From contig CAZTTG010000012.1 of the NCBI GenBank assembly GCA_964615935.1, positions 21,694 to 85,693 of the forward strand: 64,000 bases of DNA, read 5' to 3'. This document shows positions 9,059 to 18,396 of this stretch, piece after piece. The DNA comes from CAZTTG01 sp964615935 (lineage in GTDB: Bacteria; Planctomycetota; UBA1135; GCA-002686595). The notes beneath the pieces are model-generated. The model had not been told where the DNA came from. It worked only from the letters and a program-made list of their open reading frames with translations, and ran no database searches. Each line of letters opens with the position of its first letter. Position 1 is the first letter of the stretch. The position numbers and the translations under genes are program-made.

Positions 9059-11221
9059 GTGATCCCCATCGACGCGCAGGGGGAGGGCAGGGGGCGAGGG
9101 ATCCCGAGGGGGTCAGCGCTCCTCTTCGCCGCGCTCTCGGCCCTCGCCGGGCTGGCCGCCATGGGCGCGCTCCCGGGTGCGCTCCTGGCGCCCTGCGCCG
9201 CGCCGGTGGTCCTCCTCGGCGCGGGGCTTCCGATCCTGCTCCCCTGGCTGCGGGCCGAGCCCTGTCCGCTGAAGATCGCGGTGCTGGCGGCCCTTCTGTC
9301 GCCGCCGCTCTTCGGGGCGATCCACCTCCTCCTTCGCATCGCCCTGTCGCCCGATCCGGCCCTGGCCGCGACCTTCGGCGCGATCCTCCTCCTGCAGCCC
9401 CTGGCGCTCCTGCGCCGGGATCGCCTGGCGCGGCCCGGCCGGGCCGCCTGGATCGCGCTGGGGGCGGGGCTCGCGTGCGCCGCGCTGGTGGGCCTCCTGC
9501 TCCTCTCGGGCAACGTCGTCCGCCTCGACGGCGAGCTCTTCGGCCGCTGCGCCCTGGCCCTGGCGATCGACCGGGGCGTGCCCCCGACGAGCCCCCTCCT
9601 GGCCGGCGCGGCCTGGACCGAGCCGTGGCTCTACGAGGGTGTGGCGGTCGGGCTGATGCGCGCGCTGCGCAGCTCTCCCAGCGAGGCCTTCGCCCTGCTC
9701 AACGCCTGGGCCGCTCTCCTGCTGCCGCTTCTGCTGTTCCTGCTGGCCGCCTGCCTCTGGCGCGACGGTCGCCGCGGCCTCCTCGCCATCCCCCTGGGAG
9801 TCCTGGGGGGCAGCGCCCTCGGCGGGCTGGCGTGGCTGGCTCGGGGATTCGAGAGCTCCCCCGTCCGCGGACTGGACGAGCTCGCGCGCGCGCTCGAGCC
9901 CGGCCGTCCGATCGCCGGGGTGGGCCTCGATCCCGCCCTGGACGGTCTGGCGACCATCGGGCCGGGCGCGATCGCGATGGTCGTCCTGGTCGGGGCCTGG
10001 CTCTGCGCCGCCCACGCCCTGGCGCGGACCGGCCCGGGCTGGGCGGGGACGTGCGGGATCCTGCACGCCGTCGCCCTCCTGATCGAGCCCGGACCGGCCC
10101 TGGCCTCGCTCCTGGCCGCGGCCGCTGCGGCCCTGCTCCTGCCGGGACGGGCCGAGGCACGGCCGCGGCTGCTCCTCGCCCTGGCGTCGACCGGGATCCC
10201 CGCGCTGCTGCTGCTCAGGGGGATGTTGGGGGACACCCTGGGGATGGAGCGCACCTGGGATCCGTCGCTGGCCCTCCCGGCCGTGGCCTCGGCCACCCTG
10301 CTGGCGATCGCCGCCGGCCTGGCGCTCGTCGGCCCCTCCCGGGATCAGGAGCCGGCGGACGAGCGCGCCGGCCGGCGGTCCGTGCTCCTGCTGCTCCTCC
10401 TCGCGGCCCTCATGGGCGCGGCCCTGCCCGCGATCCTCCCGGACCTCTCGGGCCCGATGCCCTCCTCGCTGCCTCCCCTGGCCCTGGGCGTCCTGGCGGC
10501 GGGCGGCCTCGTCGACGCCCTCGGAGCGGGCGGGGCGCGGCGGGCCGGCGCGGCCGCGCTCGCGCTCTCCCTGGTCCTGGGGATCGGCGCTCACGCATAC
10601 GGGAGCCTGCGCGCGCGGCTCGCCCTGGCGCGGGAGAGCTGGCCCCTGATCGAGGAGCCGCTGGCGATCCTGCCGGCCGAGGTGCCGGGCGAGGTGGAGG
10701 AGGCGCGGGACCTGCGCCGGACCATGGAGTGGCTGCGGCGCGAGCTGCCCTTCCGCGACCGGGATCCGGTCCTGCTCGTGAATCCCCGGCCCGCCGGCGA
10801 GGAGGTCTTCCGCGAGCGGGTGGGCTTCCACCCGGCGGCGGTCTTCGCCGCCCTCGACCTGTGGAGCGAGGCGGATCCGAAGCGGGCCGGCGGCGAGCGG
10901 AGGCAGCCCCGCTGGAGCGCCATGGAGGCCATCTACCGGGACGAGCGGGACTTCGATCCCGGTCTGATGATCGAGCTGGATCGCCTGGGGCGCCCCGGCA
11001 TCGCCATGGTGTGCCGCGCCGACCGGCGCGACCGGCCGTGGCTGGAGTACAAGTTCGGCCCCCGGGGGTTCCGGGTGCTCAAGGTGATCGGCTCGGTGGC
11101 CCTCTTCGCGTGGCCCGCCGAGGTGGTTGCCAGCGTGCCCGAGGCCGAGCGCGCCTTCCCCGAGCACCACTTCCCGAGGAGGGACCGCGAGCCCGTCTAC
11201 GGCAGGGAGGAGAAGCGATGA
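9059..11221 (+). CDS. Large multipass membrane protein, GT-C-like layout
   Basis: A GTG at 9059, 13 bases after the preceding stop, gives 720 residues; the longer open frame upstream lies inside the sulfatase gene. About the first 530 residues are a series of hydrophobic helices, and the last ~180 form a soluble domain (for example PVLLVNPRPAGEEVF and WSAMEAIYRDERDF). A short acidic segment after a helix (VVRLDGELFG, ~residue 150) is where GT-C glycosyltransferases carry their catalytic Asp, but I do not recognise a named family. Its stop overlaps the start of the next membrane protein (ATGA). The pair may build or modify an envelope glycan (inference). Confidence 0.65.
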   Translation: MIPIDAQGEGRGRGIPRGSALLFAALSALAGLAAMGALPGALLAPCAAPVVLLGAGLPILLPWLRAEPCPLKIAVLAALLSPPLFGAIHLLLRIALSPDPALAATFGAILLLQPLALLRRDRLARPGRAAWIALGAGLACAALVGLLLLSGNVVRLDGELFGRCALALAIDRGVPPTSPLLAGAAWTEPWLYEGVAVGLMRALRSSPSEAFALLNAWAALLLPLLLFLLAACLWRDGRRGLLAIPLGVLGGSALGGLAWLARGFESSPVRGLDELARALEPGRPIAGVGLDPALDGLATIGPGAIAMVVLVGAWLCAAHALARTGPGWAGTCGILHAVALLIEPGPALASLLAAAAAALLLPGRAEARPRLLLALASTGIPALLLLRGMLGDTLGMERTWDPSLALPAVASATLLAIAAGLALVGPSRDQEPADERAGRRSVLLLLLLAALMGAALPAILPDLSGPMPSSLPPLALGVLAAGGLVDALGAGGARRAGAAALALSLVLGIGAHAYGSLRARLALARESWPLIEEPLAILPAEVPGEVEEARDLRRTMEWLRRELPFRDRDPVLLVNPRPAGEEVFRERVGFHPAAVFAALDLWSEADPKRAGGERRQPRWSAMEAIYRDERDFDPGLMIELDRLGRPGIAMVCRADRRDRPWLEYKFGPRGFRVLKVIGSVALFAWPAEVVASVPEAERAFPEHHFPRRDREPVYGREEKR

Positions 11222-12963
11222 GCGCCCACGTTCGTCAGGCGGCGGTGAGGGGGCCGGACCGTCGGCTCGGCTGGTCGGTGTTCCTGATCCTGCTCGGGGT
11301 GTACACCGCGACCTTCTGCGGTCTGCCCGACAACCCCGACGCCGAGGTCGAGTTCCAGACCACCAGCGCCCTGGCGCGGCGGGGGAGCCTGGCCCTGGGC
11401 GGGACCCCCGAGGCCGAAGCGATCATCGAGCGGGGCTACCACGTGAGGCGCGTCGGCGAGGGCGAGGACACCCGCGCCTACTCCTGGCACGGCGTGGGCC
11501 AGGCCGCGGCGGCGGTGCCCCTCTACGGCCTCGGCCGCCTCTACGCCTGGGTCGCGCGCACCACCGAGGAGCGCCACTCGGCCTCGACGCACATGGGCGT
11601 CCATCCGAGCGAGTACTACCCCCACCTGCTCGTCGGCTGGCGCAATCCCCTCCTGGGCGCTCTGACCGGGCTACTGATTGCCCTCACGGCGCGGCGGCTG
11701 GGAGTGGGGCGGAGGCCGGCCTGGATCGCGGCCATGGCCTATGGCCTGACCACCTTCGCCTGGCCGCAGGCCCGCTCCAGCCTCAGCGACGTCCAGGCCG
11801 CGTTCTTCCTGTTCCTCGCCTTCCACGTCGCGGTCATGGCCCACGAGGAGATGGAGCGGAGGAGGCCGCCGCGGCTCCTCCTGTGGGCCGGCTTCGGCTG
11901 CGCCCTGGGGGCGGCGCTCCTCACGCGCCTGGCCGTGGCCCCGGCGGTGGCCGTGGTCTTCGCCTGCGGCCTGCTCGCGCTGGTGCGCGGGTGGCGGGAC
12001 GCGAGGGCCTTCCTGGCGCGCACCAGCCCGGTGCGAAGGACCCTCCTGCCGCGCGCGATCCTCGCCGCCACCCTTCCCCTGCTGCTCTCTGCGGGCGCCA
12101 TCCTGTGGCTCGACTGGGTGCGCTTCGGCGACGCCCTGGAGACGGGCTACGGGGAGCCCCTGGGCTCGGGGACCTTCTTCGCCGGCTCGCTCCTCGAGGG
12201 GCTGGCCGGCCTCCTCCTCTCTCCCGGTCGAGGGCTCCTCTGGATGGCGCCGCTCGTCGTGCTCGCGCCCTGGGGCCTGTGGCGGGTCCGGCGCGGCGGC
12301 GAGCACCTGTGGCTCCTGGCCCTGGCGGGCGTCGGCCTGGCCGTCCTGCTGCCCGCGGCGAAGCTCTCGGGCTGGCACGGCGGCCACACCTTCGGGCCGC
12401 GCTACGTCCTGCCGCTCCTGCCCTTCCTGTGGGTGGGGGTCGCCCTGGCCCTGGACCAGCTCCACGCTCGCGGCCCGCAGCGCCTCGCGATCGGCGCCCT
12501 GCTCCTCCTGGGCCTGCTGGTCCAGCTCCCGGCCAGCCTGGTGGACCACACGACCCACCAGGACCTGGCGCTGCAGGCCGCGAGGATCGAGTGGCCCGAT
12601 GCAGAGGGGGGAGAGGGGGGCGAGGGCGCGGACCCGGCCACCGAGGAGGAGGCGCGCTTCCACCGGATCCAGTGGGACTGGCGCTTCGCCGCGCCCTGGG
12701 CTCACTGGCGCATCCTGCGGCACCGACTGGCCCACGGGGAGGAGGAGCGCGAGGTGTTCGACTCCGGGCGGATCTTCTTCCAGCGGGTCCACCGGGACCT
12801 CGTACCCGCCCACGAGCGCGAGAAGGGCTACCGCCACCTCGCGTGGGTGGACCTCACCGAGCGGCTGGGCGGGCCGGGGTGGCTGGGGTGGCTCACCTCC
12901 CTCTTGATGGTGGTGGTGGGGGTGTTCCAGGCCGCCCAGGGCCTGCGACGGGACGCGGCGTAG
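11218..12963 (+). CDS. Multipass membrane protein, PMT/ArnT-like glycosyltransferase family
   Basis: A 581-residue protein starting at the ATG that overlaps the upstream stop, with GGGAGGAG as ribosome site. The N-terminal helix is followed by a loop with acidic residues (LPDNPDAEVEFQTTSALARRG), the place of the catalytic Asp in GT39/GT83-type polyprenyl-phosphate-sugar transferases. About ten further hydrophobic helices follow, including YGLTTFAWPQARSSLSD and GRGLLWMAPLVVLAPWGLW, and the hydrophobic C-terminus contains GWLTSLLMVVVGVFQA. The sugar and acceptor are unknown. It forms a tight pair with the gene at 9059. Confidence 0.7.
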   Translation: MSAHVRQAAVRGPDRRLGWSVFLILLGVYTATFCGLPDNPDAEVEFQTTSALARRGSLALGGTPEAEAIIERGYHVRRVGEGEDTRAYSWHGVGQAAAAVPLYGLGRLYAWVARTTEERHSASTHMGVHPSEYYPHLLVGWRNPLLGALTGLLIALTARRLGVGRRPAWIAAMAYGLTTFAWPQARSSLSDVQAAFFLFLAFHVAVMAHEEMERRRPPRLLLWAGFGCALGAALLTRLAVAPAVAVVFACGLLALVRGWRDARAFLARTSPVRRTLLPRAILAATLPLLLSAGAILWLDWVRFGDALETGYGEPLGSGTFFAGSLLEGLAGLLLSPGRGLLWMAPLVVLAPWGLWRVRRGGEHLWLLALAGVGLAVLLPAAKLSGWHGGHTFGPRYVLPLLPFLWVGVALALDQLHARGPQRLAIGALLLLGLLVQLPASLVDHTTHQDLALQAARIEWPDAEGGEGGEGADPATEEEARFHRIQWDWRFAAPWAHWRILRHRLAHGEEEREVFDSGRIFFQRVHRDLVPAHEREKGYRHLAWVDLTERLGGPGWLGWLTSLLMVVVGVFQAAQGLRRDAA

Positions 12964-13019
12964 GCCGGGCTCAAGGAAGCCCGCCATCCGCCCGATCTTC
13001 GAGCGGAGCCTCCGCCGCC

Positions 13020-13874
13020 GTGAGATCGATCCTCGCCCTCGTCCCTCCCGCCCTCGCCCTCCTGATGGTGGGCGGGGTGGCCCCCGCCGGACCCGCCCCC
13101 GGGTGGCGCCGCGTCGAGCACTTCCGGCTCGAGCTGGCGGGCGGTGCCGGGGAGGGCTCCGGTCCGGCCACCGCCGAGGTGGTGGGCGCCGCCTCGCTGC
13201 GGTGTCGCGCGCGCGCGGGCGAGCTCCAGCTCGAGTGGCAGATCGACCTGTTCGGCGCCGGCACCCGCGTGCTGCACGTCGAGCGGCACGGACCCGAGGG
13301 CAGCACGCTGGTCTGGCGCGAGATGCGGCCCGGCAGCGGGCGGACGCTGACCGCCGCTCGCGAGGGCGGGGAATCCTCCTGGAGGATCACCGAGTGGTCC
13401 GGGGGGGAGGCGGCGCGCGGGGAGGTGAGCGCGGCCGGCGTCGCGGCCCTTCCCCTGGAGCTCCTGGAGATGGCTCGAGGCGGTCCGGACGGGCTCGGCC
13501 GCGGGGGGCTCTCCTCCGGCGACTCGCTGAGCCTGTTCGATCCCCTGTCCCGGAGCTTCGAGGCGGTGACGATCCGTACGCGGCCGGCCCCCGACGAGCG
13601 CCGGATCGACATCGCGCGCGCGGATGGAAGCCTGGCGGGTCTCTACCGAATCCGCGAGGGCCGGCTGGTGGGCTTCCGGTGGCAGAACGGGCGGCTCTCC
13701 GGGGCGTCCGTCTCGAAGGAGGAGTACGAGCGCCTGCGAGAGCGCCCCGGCGAGGCGGCCGAGCCGCCCGGGCGCCAGGGTGTGCCGCCCGGGCGCCAGG
13801 GTGTGCCGCCCGGCGCCGGTGGGGCCCCGGGAACCCGGAGGGGCGAGCGCCAGGGCGCTCACGGTCCGGGCTAG
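13020..13874 (+). CDS. Small secreted protein of unknown function
   Basis: The gene starts with GTG at 13020 and encodes 284 residues. The N-terminus (RSILALVPPALALLMVGG) is a signal peptide. The body is rich in beta-prone stretches (RVEHFRLELAGG, LQLEWQIDLFGAG, TLVWREMRPGSG), and the tail is low-complexity Pro/Gly. I do not recognise a family. The C-terminal coding part contains a 21-bp tandem repeat that adds PPGRQGV twice. It follows the GT-C-like pair by 56 bases and may share their transcript. Confidence 0.65.
   Translation: MRSILALVPPALALLMVGGVAPAGPAPGWRRVEHFRLELAGGAGEGSGPATAEVVGAASLRCRARAGELQLEWQIDLFGAGTRVLHVERHGPEGSTLVWREMRPGSGRTLTAAREGGESSWRITEWSGGEAARGEVSAAGVAALPLELLEMARGGPDGLGRGGLSSGDSLSLFDPLSRSFEAVTIRTRPAPDERRIDIARADGSLAGLYRIREGRLVGFRWQNGRLSGASVSKEEYERLRERPGEAAEPPGRQGVPPGRQGVPPGAGGAPGTRRGERQGAHGPG
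13764..13819 (+). repeat. 21-bp tandem repeat within coding sequence
   Basis: Two identical 21-bp units (13764-13784 and 13785-13805) and a partial third encode repeated PPGRQGV. Because the unit is a multiple of three, copy-number change keeps the frame. It looks like recent slippage in the Pro/Gly tail of the secreted protein. Confidence 0.85.
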
Positions 13875-14134
13875 CCCTCTCCCAACGTATTCCTCACCCC
13901 TGGCTCCAGCCCCGCCGCCGGCCTCGCATGGGGCGGCTCGCCGCGGGGTACCATGGCCCGCTCCCACCGCTGACCGCCGCGGTCTCGGGGCGGGGCGCTT
14001 CGAGGCCAAAGAGTGAGAGAAACGCAAGAATCCGACCCGGCGCCCGCCCGCGGGCGCGGGGGAGCGCCCCGCCTTCCCGATCCCGGTGGTGTGGGGTCGG
14101 AGGCACGGATATCCTGGCTGCCCTTTTCCAGGCG

Positions 14135-15760
14135 ATGTCCACCCACACCATGACCCGTCCCATCCTCTTCGGTGCCGCCGCGCTCCTCGCGGCGCTCGCC
14201 GCCTGTCGCTCGGCCGGGGAGCACCAGCTCGCGGCCGACGACGAGGTCTACGGGATCCTGGAGGAGCGCCGCGCCGAGCTCGTCGCCACGCCCGACGCCT
14301 TCTCCATCGATCCCCCTCCCGACAGCCTGCGGGCGCGAATCCTGGCCGGCGAGGTCGAGGAGGTCGGACCCCTCGACGTCCTGACCTGCCTGGAGGTCGC
14401 CGCCGAGAGCAACCGCGACTACCAGCGCCAGCGGGAGCAGCTCTACCTGGAGGCCCTCGACCTCACCTTCGAGCGCTACCGCTTCGGCACCCAGCCCTCG
14501 GCCATGCTGGGGGCCTTCGTCAGCGGCGAGGGCCGCACGGCGAACACCGCCCAGGCCGACGCCGACCTGGGCCTCTCGCGCCTGCTCGGAACCGGGGCGC
14601 AGATCGTGGGGGACATCGGCCTCTCGCTGTTCCGCTCGCTCTCCAGCGGCGACGGCTGGGACGCGGTCAGCCAGGTCTCCCTCTCGATCGCCCAGCCGCT
14701 CCTGGGCGGCTCGGGGGCCAAGATCGTGCTGGAGTCGCTGACCCAGGCCGAGCGCAACGTGCTCTACGAGGTGCGCTCCTACGAGCGCTACCGGCGCACC
14801 CTGGCGGTGGACGTGGCGGGTCGCCTCTACCGCCTGCTGCAGCAGGCCGACGCGGTCGCGAACCAGCAGGCCAACTTCGCCAGCCTGACCGCCCTGCGGG
14901 AGCGCAACGAGGAGCTGGCCCGAGCGGGTCGCCTGAGCGACATCCAGGCCGACCAGGCGCGGCAGGACGAGCTCTCCTCGCGCAACCGCCTGATCGTGGA
15001 GCAGCAGCGCTTCGAGGGCCAGATGGACGACTTCAAGCTCTTCCTGGGCCTGCCCATCGAGACTCGCCTGATGCTCGACCCCCAGGTGCTCGACGAGCTG
15101 GGCGAGCTGGAGGACCTCGCCATCCCCGAGGAGAAGGCGATCACCATCGGCCTGCGCGAGCGCCTCGACTTCCGGACCGTCCTGGAGCAGGTGGAGGACT
15201 CCGAGCGACTGGTGGAGGTGAGGGCCGACGCCCTGCGCGCGACTCTGGACCTCGTGGCCCAGGGGGAAATGACCTCGGCCGAGGGCCAGCCGCTCAGCTT
15301 CCCCGGGAGCCAGGCGGACTGGTCGCTCTCCCTGGACCTGGACCTGCCCATCGACCGCCTCTCGGAGCGCAACTCCTACCGCTCGGCCCAGATCTCCCTG
15401 CAGGCGGCTCGGCGCGGCGCCAAGGAGCAGGAGGACATCATCCGGGCGGACCTGCGCGACGCCCTGCGCCAGACCCGCGCCGACGGCGAGTCCTGGCGCA
15501 TCCGGGTGAACGCGGTCACGCTGGCCGAGCGCCGGGTGGAGAGCGCCAACCTCAACCTGGAGGCCGGGCGGGCCACCACCCGGGACGTGCTGGAGGCCCA
15601 GGAGTCCCTGCTGGACAACCAGAACGCCGAGACCCAGGCCCTGATCGACTTTCACCTGAGCCGCCTGAACCTGTACCTGGATCTGGAGATCCTGCGCGTC
15701 GACCCCTCGGGGATCGACGTGGATCCCGAGCTCTTCGCCGAACTGGCCGAGGAGGATTGA
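14135..15760 (+). CDS. TolC-family outer membrane efflux lipoprotein
   Basis: A 541-residue outer-membrane factor of tripartite pumps. The signal peptide ends in a lipobox (ALLAALAAC), so it is lipid-anchored like the OprM/NodT branch. The mature part has the two long helical repeats of the family, with phrases such as AGRLSDIQADQARQDEL and NLEAGRATTRDVLEAQESL. Starts at 14135 or 14150 are both in frame; neither has a strong ribosome site and I took the first. The stop codon directly touches the ATG of the adaptor gene. It is the first gene of the efflux operon 14135-19670. Confidence 0.88.
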   Translation: MSTHTMTRPILFGAAALLAALAACRSAGEHQLAADDEVYGILEERRAELVATPDAFSIDPPPDSLRARILAGEVEEVGPLDVLTCLEVAAESNRDYQRQREQLYLEALDLTFERYRFGTQPSAMLGAFVSGEGRTANTAQADADLGLSRLLGTGAQIVGDIGLSLFRSLSSGDGWDAVSQVSLSIAQPLLGGSGAKIVLESLTQAERNVLYEVRSYERYRRTLAVDVAGRLYRLLQQADAVANQQANFASLTALRERNEELARAGRLSDIQADQARQDELSSRNRLIVEQQRFEGQMDDFKLFLGLPIETRLMLDPQVLDELGELEDLAIPEEKAITIGLRERLDFRTVLEQVEDSERLVEVRADALRATLDLVAQGEMTSAEGQPLSFPGSQADWSLSLDLDLPIDRLSERNSYRSAQISLQAARRGAKEQEDIIRADLRDALRQTRADGESWRIRVNAVTLAERRVESANLNLEAGRATTRDVLEAQESLLDNQNAETQALIDFHLSRLNLYLDLEILRVDPSGIDVDPELFAELAEED

Positions 15761-17677
15761 ATGGCACGTAATAGGGGTTTCCCCATCGGCCGCGTCCTGG
15801 CAATGGCGATCGTCGCCGCGGCACTCATCTGGTACGGGAACGGCCGCTGGTACAACCAGAACGCCGTGGATGAGATCCGCGGCGTGGCCGTGCGGCGCGG
15901 CCCCCTGCGCATCAGCGTGGTCGAGCGCGGCAACCTGAAGGCCGCCGACAGCGTGGTTCTCAAGAGCGAGATCGAGGGCCGCGCCACCATCCTGTTCCTG
16001 ATCGACGAGGGGACCTACGTCGAGGAGGGGCAGAAGGTCTGCGAGCTGGACGTGACCGAGCTCATCGACCGTCGATTCCAGCGCGAGATCTCGGAGCGCA
16101 ACGCCCACGCGAGCTTCGTCAAGTCGCAGCAGGCCTACGAGATCCAGAAGAGCCAGAACGAGAGCGACATCGCCAAAGCCGAGCAGAACCTGGAGTTCGC
16201 AGGCAGCGACCTCCAGCAGTACGTGGAGGCCACCCAGCCGCTGGAGGAGAAGAAGGCCCAGGAGGACCTGGCCCTGGCGGAGGGGGAGTTCCAGCGCGCC
16301 AAGGACACCCTGAAGTGGACCGAGAAGCTGGCCGAGAAGGGCATCGTGACCCAGATGGAGCTGGATGCCGACAGGCTGAGCCTGCTGGCCACCGAGTCCC
16401 GGCTGGACCAGCGCAGGCGCGAGCTCGAGGCCATGCGCGAGTACGACTTCGTCAAGAACAAGAAGGAGCTGGAGGCCAACCTGGAGGAGGCCGAGCGCGA
16501 GCTGGCGCGGGTCAACCTGCAGGCCATGGCGCGCATCGTGGACTACGAGGCGGCGCTGGAGACCGACGAGGCCAAGTGGAACCTCGAGAAGGACGAGCTG
16601 CAGAAGCTCGACCAGCAGATCGACAAGGCCGTCATGCTGGCCCCCAGGGCCGGCATGGTGGTGTACGCCAAGGAGGAGGGCCGCCACCGCTGGGGCGGGG
16701 GCGAGCCCATCGAGGTGGGCACCGAGGTCCACGAGCGCCAGGAGATCATCACCATCCCCAACACCGGCGGGATGATCGCCGAGGCCAGCCTGCACGAGTC
16801 GGTCCTCAAACAGGTCGAGCCGGGCCTGCCCTGCACCATTCAGGTGGACGCCCTGCCCGGGCGCGAGTTCCAGGGCTGGGTGGACTTCGTGGCCATGCTG
16901 GCCGACCAGAACAGCTGGTTCGCCAACCCCAACGTGCGGCTGTACCGCACCCGGGTCAGGATCCAGGACGCGATCGAGGAGATGCGGCCGGGCATGTCCT
17001 GCAGCATCGAGATCCTGGTGGAGGACATCGAGGACACGCTCTTCGTGCCGGCGCAGTCGATCTTCCGCGACGGCGGCGCCAACGTCTGCTTCGTGGCCAA
17101 CGGTTCGGCCGACCACCAGCGCGTGGTGGAGGTGGGGCGCTACAACGACAAGTGGATCCAGGTCCTGGGCGGGCTCGAGGAGGGCGAGGTGGTGCTCCTC
17201 GCCGCCCCGCCGGACTTCGTCCCCCAGGCCGCGCCCGAGCAGAATGGCGAGTTCCCCGAGGCGGTGCCAGGCGCGCCGCCCGGGCAGCCCGCGGGCATGT
17301 CGCAGGAGAGGCCAGCGGGAATGCCGGAGCGCGGGGCGGGCGACGTGGGCGGGCGCGGGATGCCGGGCAGGTCCGGCGGGGAGCTCCCCGAGGGCGCGGG
17401 CCGCCAGTTCACCGAGGAGGAGATCCAGCAGTTCAGCGAGCGCATGGGCCGCGAGTTCACCGAGGAGGAGATCGAGAGGTTCCGCGAGCTCCGCGCCCGC
17501 CGTCAGGCCGGCGAGGGCGGGCAGGGCGGCGGGATGCCCGGGCGCGGAGGGGGCGCGGGCAAGGCACCCGGAGGCGGACGGTCCCCGCGGGGCGGCGGGC
17601 AGCCCCGCGGCGGCGGGGAGGACTCCCGGGACGCGGGCGGCGCTCCGGAGCCGCCCGACGACGGCTCGGATTCCTGA
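15761..17677 (+). CDS. HlyD/MacA-type periplasmic adaptor with Gly-rich tail
   Basis: A 638-residue membrane-fusion protein that links the inner-membrane ABC transporter to TolC. One N-terminal helix (about residues 10-27) is followed by half of a lipoyl-like domain (VVLKSEIEGRATILFLIDEG), a long coiled coil (~100-280) with many Glu/Lys/Gln, the returning lipoyl half (MLAPRAGMVVYAKEEG), and a beta-barrel region. The last ~170 residues are unusual: Gly/Pro-rich low complexity containing the duplicated phrase FTEEEI, which recalls EF-hand-like or Gly/Met-rich tails of planctomycete adaptors. It is translationally linked to its neighbours on both sides. Confidence 0.88.
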   Translation: MARNRGFPIGRVLAMAIVAAALIWYGNGRWYNQNAVDEIRGVAVRRGPLRISVVERGNLKAADSVVLKSEIEGRATILFLIDEGTYVEEGQKVCELDVTELIDRRFQREISERNAHASFVKSQQAYEIQKSQNESDIAKAEQNLEFAGSDLQQYVEATQPLEEKKAQEDLALAEGEFQRAKDTLKWTEKLAEKGIVTQMELDADRLSLLATESRLDQRRRELEAMREYDFVKNKKELEANLEEAERELARVNLQAMARIVDYEAALETDEAKWNLEKDELQKLDQQIDKAVMLAPRAGMVVYAKEEGRHRWGGGEPIEVGTEVHERQEIITIPNTGGMIAEASLHESVLKQVEPGLPCTIQVDALPGREFQGWVDFVAMLADQNSWFANPNVRLYRTRVRIQDAIEEMRPGMSCSIEILVEDIEDTLFVPAQSIFRDGGANVCFVANGSADHQRVVEVGRYNDKWIQVLGGLEEGEVVLLAAPPDFVPQAAPEQNGEFPEAVPGAPPGQPAGMSQERPAGMPERGAGDVGGRGMPGRSGGELPEGAGRQFTEEEIQQFSERMGREFTEEEIERFRELRARRQAGEGGQGGGMPGRGGGAGKAPGGGRSPRGGGQPRGGGEDSRDAGGAPEPPDDGSDS

Positions 17678-17691
17678 GGGGGCGCGGCGTC

Positions 17692-18396
17692 ATGAGCGAG
17701 ACCGTGGCCGAGCTGCGCGACGTCAGCCGCATCTACCAGATGGGCGACAACCGGGTCGTGGCCCTGGAGAACATCGACATCGACTTCCGGCAGGGCGAGT
17801 ACTGGGCGGTCATGGGCAGCTCGGGCAGCGGCAAGTCCACCCTGCTCAACATCCTGGGCTGCATCGACCGGCCCAGCGGGGGGGAGTACACCATCCGCGG
17901 ACGGGCCCTCAGCGGGCTCGACGACGACGAGCTCTCCGAGATGCGCAGCCTGCACCTGGGCTTCGTGTTCCAGTCCTACAACCTGATCCCGCAGCTCAAC
18001 GTGATGGAGAACATCCTGGTGCCGCTCTCGTACCAGGACGACCCGCCGGACAACGGCGAGGAGCGCGCCGAGGCCCTGGCCGAGCGCGTCGGCCTGGCCG
18101 ACCGCCTCCACCACCGGCCGCTGGAGCTCTCCGGAGGCCAGCAGCAGCGGGTCGCCATCGCCCGCGCCCTGGTCAACGACCCGGCCCTGATCCTGGCGGA
18201 CGAGGCCACCGGAAACCTGGACAGCACGACCACGGCCGAGATCCTCGACCTCTTCGACGACCTGCACGCGGAGGGCAAGACCATCGTGCTGGTCACCCAC
18301 GAGGCGAGCATCGGCGAGCGCGCCGGGTGCCTGCTGCGGCTCAAGGACGGCCAGATCGAGGAGGCCCGTCGCCCCGGAGGGGGAGGCCGCGCGTGA
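17692..18396 (+). CDS. MacB/LolD-type ABC transporter ATPase
   Basis: A 234-residue ABC ATPase with Walker A GSSGSGKST (~40), Q-loop FQSYNLIPQL, signature LSGGQQQRVAIARAL (~142), Walker B LILADEATGNLDS, and the switch His in LVTHE. These are the hallmarks of the MacB/FtsE/LolD group that powers mechanotransmission-type exporters. It starts at an ATG 15 bases after the adaptor gene and its stop overlaps the GTG of the permease. Its role is to drive the tripartite exporter. Confidence 0.93.
   Translation: MSETVAELRDVSRIYQMGDNRVVALENIDIDFRQGEYWAVMGSSGSGKSTLLNILGCIDRPSGGEYTIRGRALSGLDDDELSEMRSLHLGFVFQSYNLIPQLNVMENILVPLSYQDDPPDNGEERAEALAERVGLADRLHHRPLELSGGQQQRVAIARALVNDPALILADEATGNLDSTTTAEILDLFDDLHAEGKTIVLVTHEASIGERAGCLLRLKDGQIEEARRPGGGGRA

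Noticed and set aside
9113..11170. 685-residue minus-strand frame opposite the membrane protein
   Set aside because: Its Gln/Arg/Gly/Glu-rich composition is typical of an antisense shadow and it has no motifs.
13990..14040. c-di-GMP riboswitch (GEMM-I) because of gagtgagagaaacgcaag
   Set aside because: Only a fragment resembles the consensus and the second conserved arm is missing.
14040..14090. GC hairpins (gcccgcgggcgcggggg) before tolC as an operator
   Set aside because: The arms are short and alternative pairings abound in this GC content, so no specific site can be defended.
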